Positions 34,202 through 43,992 of a stretch of 64,000 nucleotides of DNA are shown here, piece by piece (the first letter of the stretch is position 1; the number at the start of each line of letters is the position of its first letter). This DNA comes from Aequorivita lipolytica (GTDB taxonomy: Bacteria > Bacteroidota > Bacteroidia > Flavobacteriales > Flavobacteriaceae). Made by a program: the position numbers and the translations under genes. The DNA lies in the NCBI RefSeq assembly GCF_007997135.1, contig NZ_VORU01000009.1:1-64000 (forward strand), read 5' to 3'. The notes below the pieces were generated by a model. That model searched no databases, was not told the DNA's origin, and saw nothing but the letters and a program-made list of their open reading frames with translations.

Positions 34202-35530
34202 TTGCACAAATCCTGTATTCTGTGGCTTTTAATTCTCTTTTCTGCTTCATTGGCGGCGCAATCGGGATTTTTTCTGAAACACAACAAAAAAAAAGATCGA
34301 ATTCCTTTTAAGGTGGTGAACAATCTGCCCATTATTGACGTGGAAATTAACGGCACGCCACTTTCTTTTATTCTTGATACGGGTGTTAGATCCACCATTC
34401 TTTTCAGTTTGGAAGCAGCGGACAGCGTGCAGCTTCGCAATACTTCTTCGGTTAAGTTACAAGGTTTGGGCGCTGGAGGATCGGTGGATGCGTTAAAAAG
34501 TTTAAATAATAGAGTGCGAGTTGGTGATGTTTTGGATAACGATCATGATCTCTATATAATTTTCGATAGTACTCTTAATTTTTCACCAAGAATGGGGATT
34601 CCAATCCACGGTATTTTAGGAAATGAATTTTTCCAGAATTTCATTGTAAAAATTAAGTATTCGTCCAAAATTATTACTGTTTACGATTCTCAGAAATATT
34701 CACTGAAACCATGTAAAAAATGTGAGGATTTAGCGTTGAATTTTGTGGGAAGCAAACCTTATATTTCTTTAACAGTTGCTTCAGAAGAAAAACAGGAAGA
34801 GGTGAAATTACTTGTTGATTCTGGGTCCAGCGATGTAATTTGGCTTTTTGATGATTATGATTTTATTGAAGAATCTCCGAAAAATTATTTTAAAGATTTT
34901 CTAGGACTTGGACTTAGCGGGAATATTTTTGGCAAGCGCGCAAGAATACCCCTGTTGTCGATGGGTGATTTCCAACTAAAAAACGTTAATACTTCTTTTC
35001 CTGAGGAAGATGCAATCCTGAAAGCACGTTATTATGAAGATCGCGACGGCAGTTTAGGCGGTGGGTTTTTAAGCAGATTTACCGTCACCTTTGATTATGG
35101 AAACAAAAAAGTTCGATTCAAGAAAAACAATAAGTTTAATGATCCCTTCAATTACAATATGAGTGGGTTAACTTTAGAACACGCGGGAATGGAACTTGTG
35201 AAAGAGGAACGACAGGCCGCAGTAAATACGAACAGAGCAAATCAAAACGAAAGTTTAACATTTAACAGTATTTCGGTAACAACTGAAGTTAATTTTTCAC
35301 TGGTTCCAAAATATGTTGTGGCAGATGTGCGTGATAATTCTCCGGCTGCTTTGGCTGGAATTCAAAAAGGGGATGAAGTTATAACAATTAATGGAAAACC
35401 TTGCTATCATTACAAGCTTTACGAATTAATTGAAATGTTTTCAACAGATGAAGGCAAAAGAATAACAATGGAAGTAAAAAGGGAGGGGTATATGAACAAA
35501 GTGAAATTCTACCTTAAAAGTGTATTCTAA
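34202..35530 (+). CDS. Exported retropepsin-like aspartyl protease with PDZ domain
   Basis: 442 aa. TTG start is favoured because it begins a proper signal peptide (CILWLLILFSASLAAQ) and no earlier ATG exists. Two aspartyl protease half-sites are present: FILDTG (Asp59) and LLVDSG (Asp206), so both catalytic Asp come from one chain. Residues ~355-440 form a PDZ domain (NSPAALAGIQKGDEVITING). It should act in the periplasm or on the cell surface, with the PDZ recruiting substrates. Ends at a bidirectional terminator. Confidence 0.87.
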   Translation: MHKSCILWLLILFSASLAAQSGFFLKHNKKKDRIPFKVVNNLPIIDVEINGTPLSFILDTGVRSTILFSLEAADSVQLRNTSSVKLQGLGAGGSVDALKSLNNRVRVGDVLDNDHDLYIIFDSTLNFSPRMGIPIHGILGNEFFQNFIVKIKYSSKIITVYDSQKYSLKPCKKCEDLALNFVGSKPYISLTVASEEKQEEVKLLVDSGSSDVIWLFDDYDFIEESPKNYFKDFLGLGLSGNIFGKRARIPLLSMGDFQLKNVNTSFPEEDAILKARYYEDRDGSLGGGFLSRFTVTFDYGNKKVRFKKNNKFNDPFNYNMSGLTLEHAGMELVKEERQAAVNTNRANQNESLTFNSISVTTEVNFSLVPKYVVADVRDNSPAALAGIQKGDEVITINGKPCYHYKLYELIEMFSTDEGKRITMEVKREGYMNKVKFYLKSVF

Positions 35531-35534
35531 AAAA

Positions 35535-35572
35535 AAATCCGATTGAAGAATTTGTCTTCAACCGGATTTCTT
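35535..35572. terminator. Bidirectional terminator
   Basis: AAATCCG (35535-35541) with CGGATTT (35563-35569) and TTGAAGA with TCTTCAA pair around ATTTG, flanked by an A-run and a T-rich end. It separates the aspartyl protease gene from the convergent DUF1573 gene. Confidence 0.8.
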
Positions 35573-35591
35573 TCTAAAACAGTAAAGTTAT

Positions 35592-35987
35592 CTAGCTCTT
35601 TTCTAGAACACTGGCAGAGTCGCCCATCACTTCTCCTTTAATTTTTAGAGCTAACATAGGTTCACTCGCATTTGAATAAACAGTAACAGTTTTTCTAATT
35701 GGACCAACGCGGTTTGTATCGTATTTAACCTCAATAGTACTACTTGCGCCAGGAGCGATAGGACCATTTGGTTTTTTCGGTACAGTGCAGCCGCAGCTGG
35801 ACTTTACATCACTAATAATAAGCGGGGCATCGCCAGTATTGGTGAATTCAAATACACGAACGCCGTCACTACCTTTTGCAATAGTGCCGTAGTCCACAGT
35901 GTCTTCCTTGAAACTGATTTTTGCTTGTTGCGCTTGAGCGGCAAAACCGATAAAGGCAACAAGAGCCATAAGAGCTAATTTTTTCAT
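35592..35987 (-). CDS. DUF1573 exported protein
   Basis: 131 aa with a cleaved signal peptide (ending AAQAQ). The rest is one immunoglobulin-like DUF1573 domain: VFEFTNTGDAPLIISDVKSSCGCTVP, with the conserved CGC, then the PGAS...VKYDTN strand. This family is abundant in Bacteroidota and related to ASH/MSP-like folds. Function unknown. It faces the valS promoter region upstream. Confidence 0.9.
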   Translation of the reverse strand: MKKLALMALVAFIGFAAQAQQAKISFKEDTVDYGTIAKGSDGVRVFEFTNTGDAPLIISDVKSSCGCTVPKKPNGPIAPGASSTIEVKYDTNRVGPIRKTVTVYSNASEPMLALKIKGEVMGDSASVLEKS

Positions 35988-36077
35988 GATTTTGTGTTTT
36001 TTAATATTGCTAAAGTATATAACTTTTGAACAACGAGCAAAATAACTTATTCACTTTTATTATCCTCTAGTTATAAT

Positions 36078-36085
36078 TACTTTTG
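36078..36085 (+). promoter_or_regulatory. -7 box TACTTTTG of valS
   Basis: Exact TAnnTTTG match 30 bases before the chosen ATG; a TTG start at 36083 would lie inside this box, which argues for the ATG at 36116. Confidence 0.55.
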
Positions 36086-36115
36086 CAACTCATTACACAA
36101 ATACCAGACCAAAGT

Positions 36116-38746
36116 ATGGCTTTAGAAGCAAAATATAATGCAAAAGAGATTGAGAATAAGTGGTATAGCTACTGGATGGAAAACAAATATTTCCACTCAG
36201 AGGTTGATGAAAGAACACCATATACAATCGTCATTCCACCGCCAAACGTAACTGGAGTATTGCACATGGGCCACATGCTAAACAACACATTGCAGGATGT
36301 TTTGATTCGTCGCGCACGTTTGCAGGGTTTTAACGCTTGTTGGGTGCCGGGAACGGATCACGCTTCTATTGCTACGGAAGCCAAAGTTGTTGCGAAATTG
36401 AAAGCTGAAGGAATTGACAAAGCAAAGCTCTCACGTGAAGAATTTTTAGAGCATGCTTGGGAATGGACCCACAAACACGGCGGAATAATTTTGGAACAAC
36501 TTAAGAAACTTGGCGCTTCCTGTGATTGGGATCGAACTAAGTTCACGATGGATGAAGATATGTCAGCCTCCGTGATAAAAGTTTTTGTGGATTTATACCG
36601 AAAAGGAAATATTTATCGTGGCTACCGAATGGTAAATTGGGACCCACAGGCAAAGACTACCCTTTCTGATGAAGAAGTAATTTATGAAGAAAAACAGGGT
36701 AACCTCTATTATATAAACTATAAAATTGAAGGTAGGGATGACGTTTTAACCATCGCCACCACACGTCCCGAAACCATTTTGGGAGATACTGCCATTTGCG
36801 TCAACCCAAATGATGAGCGTTTTGCACACCTTCGTGGCAAGAAAGCAATCGTTCCCGTTTGCAACCGAGTAATTCCAATTATTGAAGACGAATATGTAGA
36901 TGTAGAATTCGGTACAGGTTGTTTGAAAGTTACACCTGCACACGATGAGAACGATAAAATACTGGGCGATAAGCACAATCTTGAAATAGTAGATATTCTG
37001 AATGATGACGGAACCTTGAACAGCTTCGGTCTTCATTACGAAGGAAAAGACCGTTTTGTGGTTCGCAAGGAAATTGTAAAGGAACTTGAAAGCATGGGTG
37101 TAGTTTCAAAAATAGAAACCCATATGCATAAAGTTGGAACTAGCGAACGTACCGGCGCGGTTATAGAACCAAAACTCAGTGATCAATGGTTCCTTAAAAT
37201 GAAGGAGCTTGCGCAACCTGCTTTGGATGCAGTGCTTGAAAAGGAAGTTCATCTGGTTCCCGAGAAATTCATAAACACCTACCGCCACTGGATGGAAAAC
37301 GTACGCGATTGGAACATTTCCCGCCAACTTTGGTGGGGACAACAAATTCCCGCATATTTTTATGGCGACGGAAAAGAGGATTTTGTAGTTGCCGAAAATA
37401 TTGAAGAGGCACTAAAGCTTGCAAAAGAAAAGACCAACAACCAACAGCTATCAACAAACAACCTAAAACAAGACCCAGATGCTCTAGACACTTGGTTCTC
37501 TTCGTGGCTATGGCCCATCAGCGTTTTCAACGGAATCTTAGAACCGGACAACAAGGAAATAAACTATTACTACCCAACCAACGACCTCGTTACTGCTCCC
37601 GAAATACTATTTTTTTGGGTAGCGAGAATGATTATTGCGGGTTACGAATATAGAAACGAAAAGCCATTCACAAATGTTTATCTAACAGGCATTGTACGCG
37701 ACAAACAGCGCAGAAAAATGAGCAAATCGCTAGGTAATTCGCCAGATCCTATAGATTTAATGGAAACCTACGGCGCAGATGGCGTGCGTGTGGGGATGCT
37801 TTTGAGTTCGCCTGCGGGTAACGATTTAATGTTCGAAGAAGATCTCTGCAAACAGGGGAGTGGTTTCGTAAATAAAATCTGGAATGCTTATAGATTAATT
37901 GACGGCTGGGAAGTTTCCCTGGAAATGGAACAATCAGAGAGCGACATTATTGCTCTAAAATGGTATCACAGTAAATTCCAAAAAACATTGGCTGAAATAG
38001 AAGACCATTACAGCAAATATCGCATTAGCGATGCTTTGATGTCAACCTATAAGTTGGTGTGGGACGATTTCTGTTCGTGGCTGCTTGAAATGGTAAAACC
38101 ACCTTTTGGCGAAAAAATTTCAGAAAAAACCTATTTAGAAGTTATCTCCGTTTTGGAAGATAACCTAAAAGTATTGCATCCTTTCGTTCCCTTTATTTCT
38201 GAGGAAATATGGCAGCACATTACCCAACGCGACATTTCAAAAGCCCTAATAATTTCTGAATGGCCAAAGGCTGAAGTTTTTGACGAAAAAATAATCAAAG
38301 ATTTCGAATTCGCTTCCGAAGTAATCTCTGGAATTAGAACTGTTCGTAAAGAAAAGAACATTTCTTTTAAAGATACTATACAGCTTGCTGTGCTGAATAA
38401 CGACAATGCTTCAAAAGAATTTGATGCAGTAATTTGCAAGCTGGGTAATATTTCAGAATTAAATTATATAACCGAAAAGATTGACGGCGCATTGACTTTC
38501 CGCGCAAAAAGCAACGAATATTTCATCCCAATCGCAGGCGCCATAAATGTGGAAGAAGAAATAGCAAAGCTTTCTGAAGAACTCAAGTACACCGAAGGTT
38601 TCCTTAAAAGTGTTCAAGGCAAACTTAAAAACGAACGTTTCGTAAGCGGCGCCCCTGAACAGGTGGTAACACTAGAAAAGCAGAAGGAAGCGGATGCACT
38701 GGCCAAGATTGAGACTTTGAAGGCAAGCTTGTCGGGCTTGAAATAG
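36116..38746 (+). CDS. valS: Valine--tRNA ligase
   Basis: 876 aa from the ATG at 36116; an upstream TTG (36083) would add 11 unconserved residues. Class I signatures: PPPNVTGVLHMGH (41-53) and KMSKS (534-538). The CP1 editing region includes the TTRPETILGDTAI block. The C-terminal ~70 residues form the ValS coiled-coil arm (EEIAKLSEELKYTEGFLKSV). It charges tRNA-Val and edits Thr. It stands alone with its own promoter. Confidence 0.96.
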   Translation: MALEAKYNAKEIENKWYSYWMENKYFHSEVDERTPYTIVIPPPNVTGVLHMGHMLNNTLQDVLIRRARLQGFNACWVPGTDHASIATEAKVVAKLKAEGIDKAKLSREEFLEHAWEWTHKHGGIILEQLKKLGASCDWDRTKFTMDEDMSASVIKVFVDLYRKGNIYRGYRMVNWDPQAKTTLSDEEVIYEEKQGNLYYINYKIEGRDDVLTIATTRPETILGDTAICVNPNDERFAHLRGKKAIVPVCNRVIPIIEDEYVDVEFGTGCLKVTPAHDENDKILGDKHNLEIVDILNDDGTLNSFGLHYEGKDRFVVRKEIVKELESMGVVSKIETHMHKVGTSERTGAVIEPKLSDQWFLKMKELAQPALDAVLEKEVHLVPEKFINTYRHWMENVRDWNISRQLWWGQQIPAYFYGDGKEDFVVAENIEEALKLAKEKTNNQQLSTNNLKQDPDALDTWFSSWLWPISVFNGILEPDNKEINYYYPTNDLVTAPEILFFWVARMIIAGYEYRNEKPFTNVYLTGIVRDKQRRKMSKSLGNSPDPIDLMETYGADGVRVGMLLSSPAGNDLMFEEDLCKQGSGFVNKIWNAYRLIDGWEVSLEMEQSESDIIALKWYHSKFQKTLAEIEDHYSKYRISDALMSTYKLVWDDFCSWLLEMVKPPFGEKISEKTYLEVISVLEDNLKVLHPFVPFISEEIWQHITQRDISKALIISEWPKAEVFDEKIIKDFEFASEVISGIRTVRKEKNISFKDTIQLAVLNNDNASKEFDAVICKLGNISELNYITEKIDGALTFRAKSNEYFIPIAGAINVEEEIAKLSEELKYTEGFLKSVQGKLKNERFVSGAPEQVVTLEKQKEADALAKIETLKASLSGLK

Positions 38747-38846
38747 AATCTAAAAGCCGTTAAAAACTCTTAATTTCTTTTAAAACATGGTTAATTAATA
38801 CATTTTGAAAACCATTTGCCCGTACCTTGTCCAAAATAAAAAAATC

Positions 38847-39089
38847 ATGGACCAATCAAAGTACAATGAAATGGAAGCGATGCTTCATAAACTGGAAGAC
38901 ATTAAGAATAGTCAAAAAAGTATAATTGACAAAATTAATCATGTAATTACAGACCTATTTCAGCACCCAGACAAAGATCTTGAAAAAGCGATGGAAGCCG
39001 CGCACGAGAAGGCTTCAGAAAATGTTGATAAAATTAGGGAAGCAATAGAGGAGTATGAAATAAAATTCAACAAGGCGCAGCAGGAATAA
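38847..39089 (+). CDS. Small coiled-coil protein of unknown function
   Basis: 80 aa from the ATG at 38847 (upstream frame to 38805 lacks an ATG between). Almost entirely alpha-helical and charged: YNEMEAMLHKLEDIKNSQKS, then AMEAAHEKASENVDKIREAI. No signal, membrane helix or known domain. Its stop codon abuts the stop of the acyl-CoA-binding protein gene on the other strand. Confidence 0.65.
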   Translation: MDQSKYNEMEAMLHKLEDIKNSQKSIIDKINHVITDLFQHPDKDLEKAMEAAHEKASENVDKIREAIEEYEIKFNKAQQE

Positions 39090-39356
39090 TTATTTACGAT
39101 ATAAAAAGTATTGATTTACGGCCTCAATATATAATTGTTTGGCCTCGTCAGTTGTAAGTCCGCGCGTTTGGAAAAGGGCGTTAGTTTTAAAAGCCGATAT
39201 GTGTGGGTTTCCTCCTCTTATCGTATCTGCGTCGTTTGTAGCTCGTTTGTAATATGCGTATAGGCGCAATAACACATCTGCCGGGAAAGGTTCAGTATGA
39301 TCGTTTATACTGTTTACAGCGTTTTTAAAAGCTATATCTAGCTCCTGTGAAGTCAT
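39090..39356 (-). CDS. Acyl-CoA-binding protein (ACBP)
   Basis: 88 aa, a complete single-domain ACBP. The signature LLRLYAYYKRATNDAD carries the Tyr/Lys that bind the CoA phosphate, and the last helix is EAKQLYIEAVNQYF. ACBPs bind medium- and long-chain acyl-CoA esters in the cytoplasm; they are patchy in bacteria. Here it overlaps the phosphatidylserine decarboxylase gene by four bases (ATGA), linking it to phospholipid synthesis. Confidence 0.9.
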   Translation of the reverse strand: MTSQELDIAFKNAVNSINDHTEPFPADVLLRLYAYYKRATNDADTIRGGNPHISAFKTNALFQTRGLTTDEAKQLYIEAVNQYFLYRK

Positions 39357-40006
39357 TCTTTTTCAGCAATTATTGAGACACCTCCTTTTACTTTTTGGTT
39401 AAGAACCACTTTTATTTTAGCATCCAGAGGAAGGTAAATATCTACACGAGAGCCAAATTTTATGAAACCACTGTCTGAAGCTTGGTCCACTTCTTGGTTT
39501 ACTTCGGCATAGTTCACAATGCGCTTTGCCATTGCCCCAGCAATCTGTCTGAACATTACGTCACCGAAAGCATCATTATTTATAACCACCGTAGTACGTT
39601 CATTTTCTTCGGATGACTTTGGGTGCCAAGCAACTAAATATTTCCCTGGGTGGTATTTACTGTACACCACTTTTCCGCCTACCGGATAGCGTGTTACGTG
39701 TACATTAATTGGGCTCATAAACACAGAAATCTGTAGCCTTTTATCATTGAAATATTCCTTTTCAAAAACTTCTTCAATAACAACAACCTTTCCGTCAACA
39801 GACGAAAGTATCTGGTTTGGATGCACTAAAAAGTTTCGTTTGGGATTCCTGAAAAATTGTAAAACCAATAGCAGAAGGATTATTAGCGATATAATAACGC
39901 CGCCACGAATGGTTGGGTTTTCCACAAACAAATTCGCCAAAAGGCTAAGACCGATAACGATTATCAGCGCTATAAAAATAATTTTAAATCCTTCTTTATG
40001 AAACAT
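39353..40006 (-). CDS. psd: Phosphatidylserine decarboxylase (short, archaeal/Bacteroidota type)
   Basis: 217 aa from the ATG at 40006 (a TTG at 40015 is the alternative). Two N-terminal membrane helices, then the decarboxylase domain with MSPINVHVTRYPVGG and the self-cleavage site FGSR, where the Ser becomes the pyruvoyl cofactor. It makes phosphatidylethanolamine. The gene overlaps cdsA by 11 bases upstream and the ACBP gene downstream. Confidence 0.9.
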   Translation of the reverse strand: MFHKEGFKIIFIALIIVIGLSLLANLFVENPTIRGGVIISLIILLLLVLQFFRNPKRNFLVHPNQILSSVDGKVVVIEEVFEKEYFNDKRLQISVFMSPINVHVTRYPVGGKVVYSKYHPGKYLVAWHPKSSEENERTTVVINNDAFGDVMFRQIAGAMAKRIVNYAEVNQEVDQASDSGFIKFGSRVDIYLPLDAKIKVVLNQKVKGGVSIIAEKE

Positions 40007-40829
40007 TGTCAACAATTAATAAAAATGCATAAACAAATGGGCTGGTGTAAATAATACTGTCTAGCCTATCATACAATCCGCCGTGTCCCGGCATAATAAT
40101 GCCGCTGTCCTTAACGCCAGCCTGTCTTTTAAACTTTGATTGGATCAAATCGCCAATTGTTCCAAATATAGACACAATTATTGCCATCACTATCCAAACC
40201 CACAACGGGTATTTCTCAGCATCCAAGGGGCTGTAATTTTCCAGCACCTTAAAGATAATGAATCCTGCCAAAAGAGCACCCAGCATTCCGCCTACAAAAC
40301 CTTCGATAGTTTTTTTTGGTGAAATACGCTCCAACAGCTTATGTTTTCCAAAGTTTTTACCAATAAGATATGCGAAAGTATCATTACTCCAAACCAGAAT
40401 AAAAACCGCAACAATTATTTCGGGCATAAACTTGCCGTCTATATTCATAATAGGAATTAGGGTAAGAAATACGAAACCGCTTATGATATAAAATATGACA
40501 GTAATGTATTTTTTCTTTTCAAACATGGGGATTTTGCTGGTCCAGAGTACATCTTTCAGCAAATAGAGATCTACGAAAACGGTCAAAATCAAAAAAAGAT
40601 AAACGGCGTTGTCGGCAAAAACTTTATAGCTCAAAAAGTAAAAAGCCGCCGCAAGCAGAATGTAGGCAAGATAACTGGTAAGGTGCACCAGTTTTAAATA
40701 TTCACTGAGAGTGACTATTCCGAGTGCAAAGAAAAGCCCCATAAACCATTCGCGCGAGGTGAACATTGCAAAAATGATGATCGAAATGTATAATACGCCC
40801 GAGAGGGTCCGTACGAGAATTTCCTTCAT
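39996..40829 (-). CDS. cdsA: Phosphatidate cytidylyltransferase CdsA
   Basis: 277 aa from the ATG at 40829; the longer frame to 40880 has 17 residues that do not fit the family. About eight membrane helices, ending in the CDP-alcohol signature KFKRQAGVKDSGIIMPGHGGxxDRxD (written with x for variable residues). It makes CDP-diacylglycerol, the precursor for the phosphatidylserine used by the next gene. The two-step adjacency is a clear phospholipid operon. Confidence 0.93.
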   Translation of the reverse strand: MKEILVRTLSGVLYISIIIFAMFTSREWFMGLFFALGIVTLSEYLKLVHLTSYLAYILLAAAFYFLSYKVFADNAVYLFLILTVFVDLYLLKDVLWTSKIPMFEKKKYITVIFYIISGFVFLTLIPIMNIDGKFMPEIIVAVFILVWSNDTFAYLIGKNFGKHKLLERISPKKTIEGFVGGMLGALLAGFIIFKVLENYSPLDAEKYPLWVWIVMAIIVSIFGTIGDLIQSKFKRQAGVKDSGIIMPGHGGLYDRLDSIIYTSPFVYAFLLIVDNVS

Positions 40830-40830
40830 A

Positions 40831-41442
40831 TTATAAGTCTTCCAGTAGCAACAAATATAGGTTTTTTGTGCTACTTCCATAACTCATAAAATCCTTTTCT
40901 TTTTCGGTTTCAAAGTCTTGAATGGTAGTAATGTTACTGGGAATGTAACTTGAACTCTGATTTTTTATAATTCGCAGTCCTTCGCTAATTGTGTCAACAA
41001 TCTGGCTGGTGGTGGCGAAAATGATAAAATTTGAAGGAAGTTCATTCAACTTCTTCTCTTTTATTTGGTTTGAGGAAAGCAAAATGGAACCATTATTAGA
41101 AACCAATGATTCACAAGTGGAGAGGAAGAATTTTGAATCTGTATTCTTTACGAAGTTGAGGTTAAAGCCTTCAAATTTTTTAGAAAGCATTTCGTTCACA
41201 CAAAATACGTCCTGCTCGTACCAATCATTTTCAAGCATTACATTGTCAAAAGCCTCTGTAACCTCTTCCCAATTTTCACAGTAGATGAATTTCCCGCCAT
41301 TATTTTTGAAATTATAGGTAAATTTTTCATCAATGGGAAGTTTTTGCTCTGGGTAATAGCTGCTATGGTCGGCTTTGTCGGCTCTCTTAGCCTTCTCTTC
41401 CGACTTGTAATTTGGGTTTAAAAGTCTTTTGAATAGACTCAT
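40831..41442 (-). CDS. LUD (LutC-like) domain protein
   Basis: 203 aa. The domain resembles LutC/YkgG: VSNNGSILLSSNQI and SNFIIFATTSQIVDTISEGL are the conserved cores. LutC proteins take part in lactate utilisation with LutAB, but no LutA or LutB is nearby, so the role here is open. It lies one base upstream of cdsA and is probably transcribed with it. I recall the LUD-cdsA-psd-ACBP order as common in flavobacteria. Confidence 0.8.
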   Translation of the reverse strand: MSLFKRLLNPNYKSEEKAKRADKADHSSYYPEQKLPIDEKFTYNFKNNGGKFIYCENWEEVTEAFDNVMLENDWYEQDVFCVNEMLSKKFEGFNLNFVKNTDSKFFLSTCESLVSNNGSILLSSNQIKEKKLNELPSNFIIFATTSQIVDTISEGLRIIKNQSSSYIPSNITTIQDFETEKEKDFMSYGSSTKNLYLLLLEDL

Positions 41443-41555
41443 TAATAATGAATTGAGGAGTTCCTATATATGTTAAACTTCAAATATATAAAATCTATGT
41501 TGAAGTTGTGTTACCTATAATCAAAGTTTCAAGACGAAACCAAAATTGGCAACAT

Positions 41556-43517
41556 TTAGGTCGTTGCCGGTCTTGGTGCTTCTTCTGATTTTACAAATGG
41601 TCTGTCTCCAAATATTTTTTGAAGATTGTCCTTAAATATTACTTCTTTTTCAAGAAGAACGTTAGCCAATTCCGTCAATTTATCTTTATTGTCTTCTAAA
41701 AGTTTCACAGCACGTTGGTACTGACTTTCAATAAGGATTGAGATTTCCTTATCAATCAATTCCGCAGTTTTCTCGCTGTAAGGTTTTGAGAAATTATATT
41801 CAGACTGCCCACTGCTATCGTAATAAGTGAGATTGCCTATTTTATCGTTTAGACCATAAATGGTCACCATTGCACGAGCCTGTTTTGTTACTTTTTCAAG
41901 ATCGCTCAAAGCTCCGGTAGATATACGGTTAAACATTACTTTTTCTGCAGCGCGACCGCCAAGGGCTGCACACATTTCGTCTAGCATTTGCTCTGGATGA
42001 ACAATCAACCTCTCTTCTGGCAGGTACCATGCAGCTCCTAGGGATTGTCCACGGGGTACAATAGTCACTTTTACTAATGGTGCTGCGTGTTCAAGCATCC
42101 AGCTAACTGTGGCGTGACCAGCTTCGTGAAAGGCAATGGCGCGTTTTTCATCCACTGTCATTATTTTATTTTTCTTTTCAAGACCGCCAACAATCCTATC
42201 CACGGCATCAAGGAAATCTTGTTTACCAACGGATTTTTTACCGTTTCTCGCTGCAATCAAAGCTGCTTCGTTACAAACATTTGCAATATCTGCTCCTGAG
42301 AAGCCAGGGGTTTGTTTTGAAAGAAAATCGGTATCTAAATTGTCGTCCTTCTTGATTGGGCGCAAGTGTACTTCAAAAATTTCTTTGCGTTCGCGAACGT
42401 CTGGAAGATCCACATATATCTGTCTGTCAAAACGCCCGGCACGCATCAAGGCCTTGTCCAAAACGTCTGCTCTGTTTGTTGCGGCAAGTACAATTACGTT
42501 TGTATTTGTTCCAAAACCGTCCATTTCGGTAAGTAGCTGGTTCAAGGTGTTTTCGCGCTCATCGTTGCTTCCGGAGAAGTTATTCTTCCCACGGGCTCGG
42601 CCAATGGCATCAATTTCATCAATAAAAATAATAGCTGGAGATTTGTCTTTCGCTTGTTTGAAAAGATCACGAACACGAGATGCACCCACCCCCACAAACA
42701 TTTCCACAAAATCTGAACCTGAAAGTGAGAAGAATGGTACTTTAGCCTCACCAGCTACAGCTTTTGCCAATAAAGTTTTACCGGTTCCAGGAGGTCCCAC
42801 GAGCAGTGCTCCCTTAGGAATTTTACCTCCCAAAGAGGTGTATTTTTCAGGTTGTTTCAGGAAATCTACAATTTCCTGTACTTCTTCCTTAGCACCTTCA
42901 AGGCCTGCAACATCTTTGAAGGAGGTTTTTACATCGGTCTTTTCGTCAAAAAGTTTTGCTTTAGATTTTCCGATGTTAAACAATTGCCCTCCAGCACCGC
43001 CGCCGGCTCCTGAAGACATTCTTCGCATAATGAAGATCCAAATAGCAATAATGATTACGAATGGTAAAATACCCATCAAAACATCACCCCAAACGTTACT
43101 GTCTGTTTCAAAATTTAGTGAGGTAGTTAAATTGTTCTCTGCCTTAATATCTTGGAAATCTTTTTGAAAAATTTGAAGATCACCGAATTCAAACTGGTAA
43201 TCTGGATCATTCGGTCCAGGCGCTAAAAATGAAGGAGTATTTTCTTTTTTAGCATGAACTTCTTTTTCTTTTGCAGCATCGCTAAGATAGACTTTGGCGA
43301 TTTTTTTATTGATGACGTCTACTTTTTCAACATCGCCACTTCTCAAAAATTCTTCAAATTTAGCTTGATTTGTTTTTTCGGGCTGTGACCAACTGCCGCC
43401 GCCAAAAATTTGGATACCAAAAAAGAGCAGGATTATTGCTGCATAGACCCAGTAATACGAAGCCTTTGGCTTTTTTGAATCGTTCTTTTTATTTTTATTT
43501 TTATTTTCTTCAGCCAT
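41556..43517 (-). CDS. ftsH: ATP-dependent zinc metalloprotease FtsH
   Basis: 653 aa. Two membrane helices (~22-38 and ~146-164) bracket a periplasmic segment; the AAA+ module has Walker A GPPGTGKT (241-248), Walker B IIFIDEID and the SRH region; the peptidase has HEAGH (464-468). It degrades membrane and regulatory proteins such as LpxC-type targets in other species. It is 14 bases downstream of rsfS. Confidence 0.96.
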   Translation of the reverse strand: MAEENKNKNKKNDSKKPKASYYWVYAAIILLFFGIQIFGGGSWSQPEKTNQAKFEEFLRSGDVEKVDVINKKIAKVYLSDAAKEKEVHAKKENTPSFLAPGPNDPDYQFEFGDLQIFQKDFQDIKAENNLTTSLNFETDSNVWGDVLMGILPFVIIIAIWIFIMRRMSSGAGGGAGGQLFNIGKSKAKLFDEKTDVKTSFKDVAGLEGAKEEVQEIVDFLKQPEKYTSLGGKIPKGALLVGPPGTGKTLLAKAVAGEAKVPFFSLSGSDFVEMFVGVGASRVRDLFKQAKDKSPAIIFIDEIDAIGRARGKNNFSGSNDERENTLNQLLTEMDGFGTNTNVIVLAATNRADVLDKALMRAGRFDRQIYVDLPDVRERKEIFEVHLRPIKKDDNLDTDFLSKQTPGFSGADIANVCNEAALIAARNGKKSVGKQDFLDAVDRIVGGLEKKNKIMTVDEKRAIAFHEAGHATVSWMLEHAAPLVKVTIVPRGQSLGAAWYLPEERLIVHPEQMLDEMCAALGGRAAEKVMFNRISTGALSDLEKVTKQARAMVTIYGLNDKIGNLTYYDSSGQSEYNFSKPYSEKTAELIDKEISILIESQYQRAVKLLEDNKDKLTELANVLLEKEVIFKDNLQKIFGDRPFVKSEEAPRPATT

Positions 43518-43531
43518 AAGGCAATTATCTT

Positions 43532-43903
43532 TTAGTGTGTTGTTTCTATTTTAACCGATTTTGCATCTCCCCAAAGTCCTTCAATATCATAAAATTCACG
43601 AATATGCTTTTGAAAAACATGTACTACTACGTGCACATAATCCATAAGAACCCATTCCGAGTTATCGCTGCCTTCAACGTGCCACGGTTTTTCTTTTAAA
43701 GCTTTACTTACGGATTTTTGAACGGAATTAACAATAGCGTTAACTTGGGTGTTGGAGGTACCATTGCAGATTATAAAATAGTCACAAACGGTATTTTCTA
43801 TATCTCGTAGGTCAAGAATCTCTATGTCTTGGCCTTTTACATCTTCAATCCCTCGTATTATTTGAGTAATAAGTTGATCTGTTCCTGCTTGTTTTTTCTG
43901 CAT
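43532..43903 (-). CDS. rsfS: Ribosomal silencing factor RsfS
   Basis: 123 aa. Conserved motifs: DIEILDLRDIENTVCDYFIICNG, the HVEG in KPWHVEGSDNSEW, and DYVHVVVHVF. RsfS binds uL14 and blocks subunit joining during starvation. Upstream it is divergent from birA; the rsfS-ftsH pair is typical of flavobacteria. Confidence 0.94.
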   Translation of the reverse strand: MQKKQAGTDQLITQIIRGIEDVKGQDIEILDLRDIENTVCDYFIICNGTSNTQVNAIVNSVQKSVSKALKEKPWHVEGSDNSEWVLMDYVHVVVHVFQKHIREFYDIEGLWGDAKSVKIETTH

Positions 43904-43992
43904 TAATTATTTTTCTTTTCTTTTGCGCAAAGTTATTACTTTTTTGTTTCTTGAAGCGCCTTAAAGGCGTAATACTAAACTTAATTATCGTT

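Noticed and set aside
36083-36115. Longer N-terminus for ValS from a TTG
   Set aside because: The TTG falls in the TAnnTTTG promoter box and the added residues are not family-like.
39090-41442. Lactate-utilisation operon suggested by the LUD-domain gene
   Set aside because: LutA and LutB are absent and the neighbours are phospholipid genes.
42136-43167. 343-codon open frame antisense to ftsH
   Set aside because: It is serine- and proline-rich shadow sequence opposite a strongly conserved gene, with no promoter or recognisable domain.
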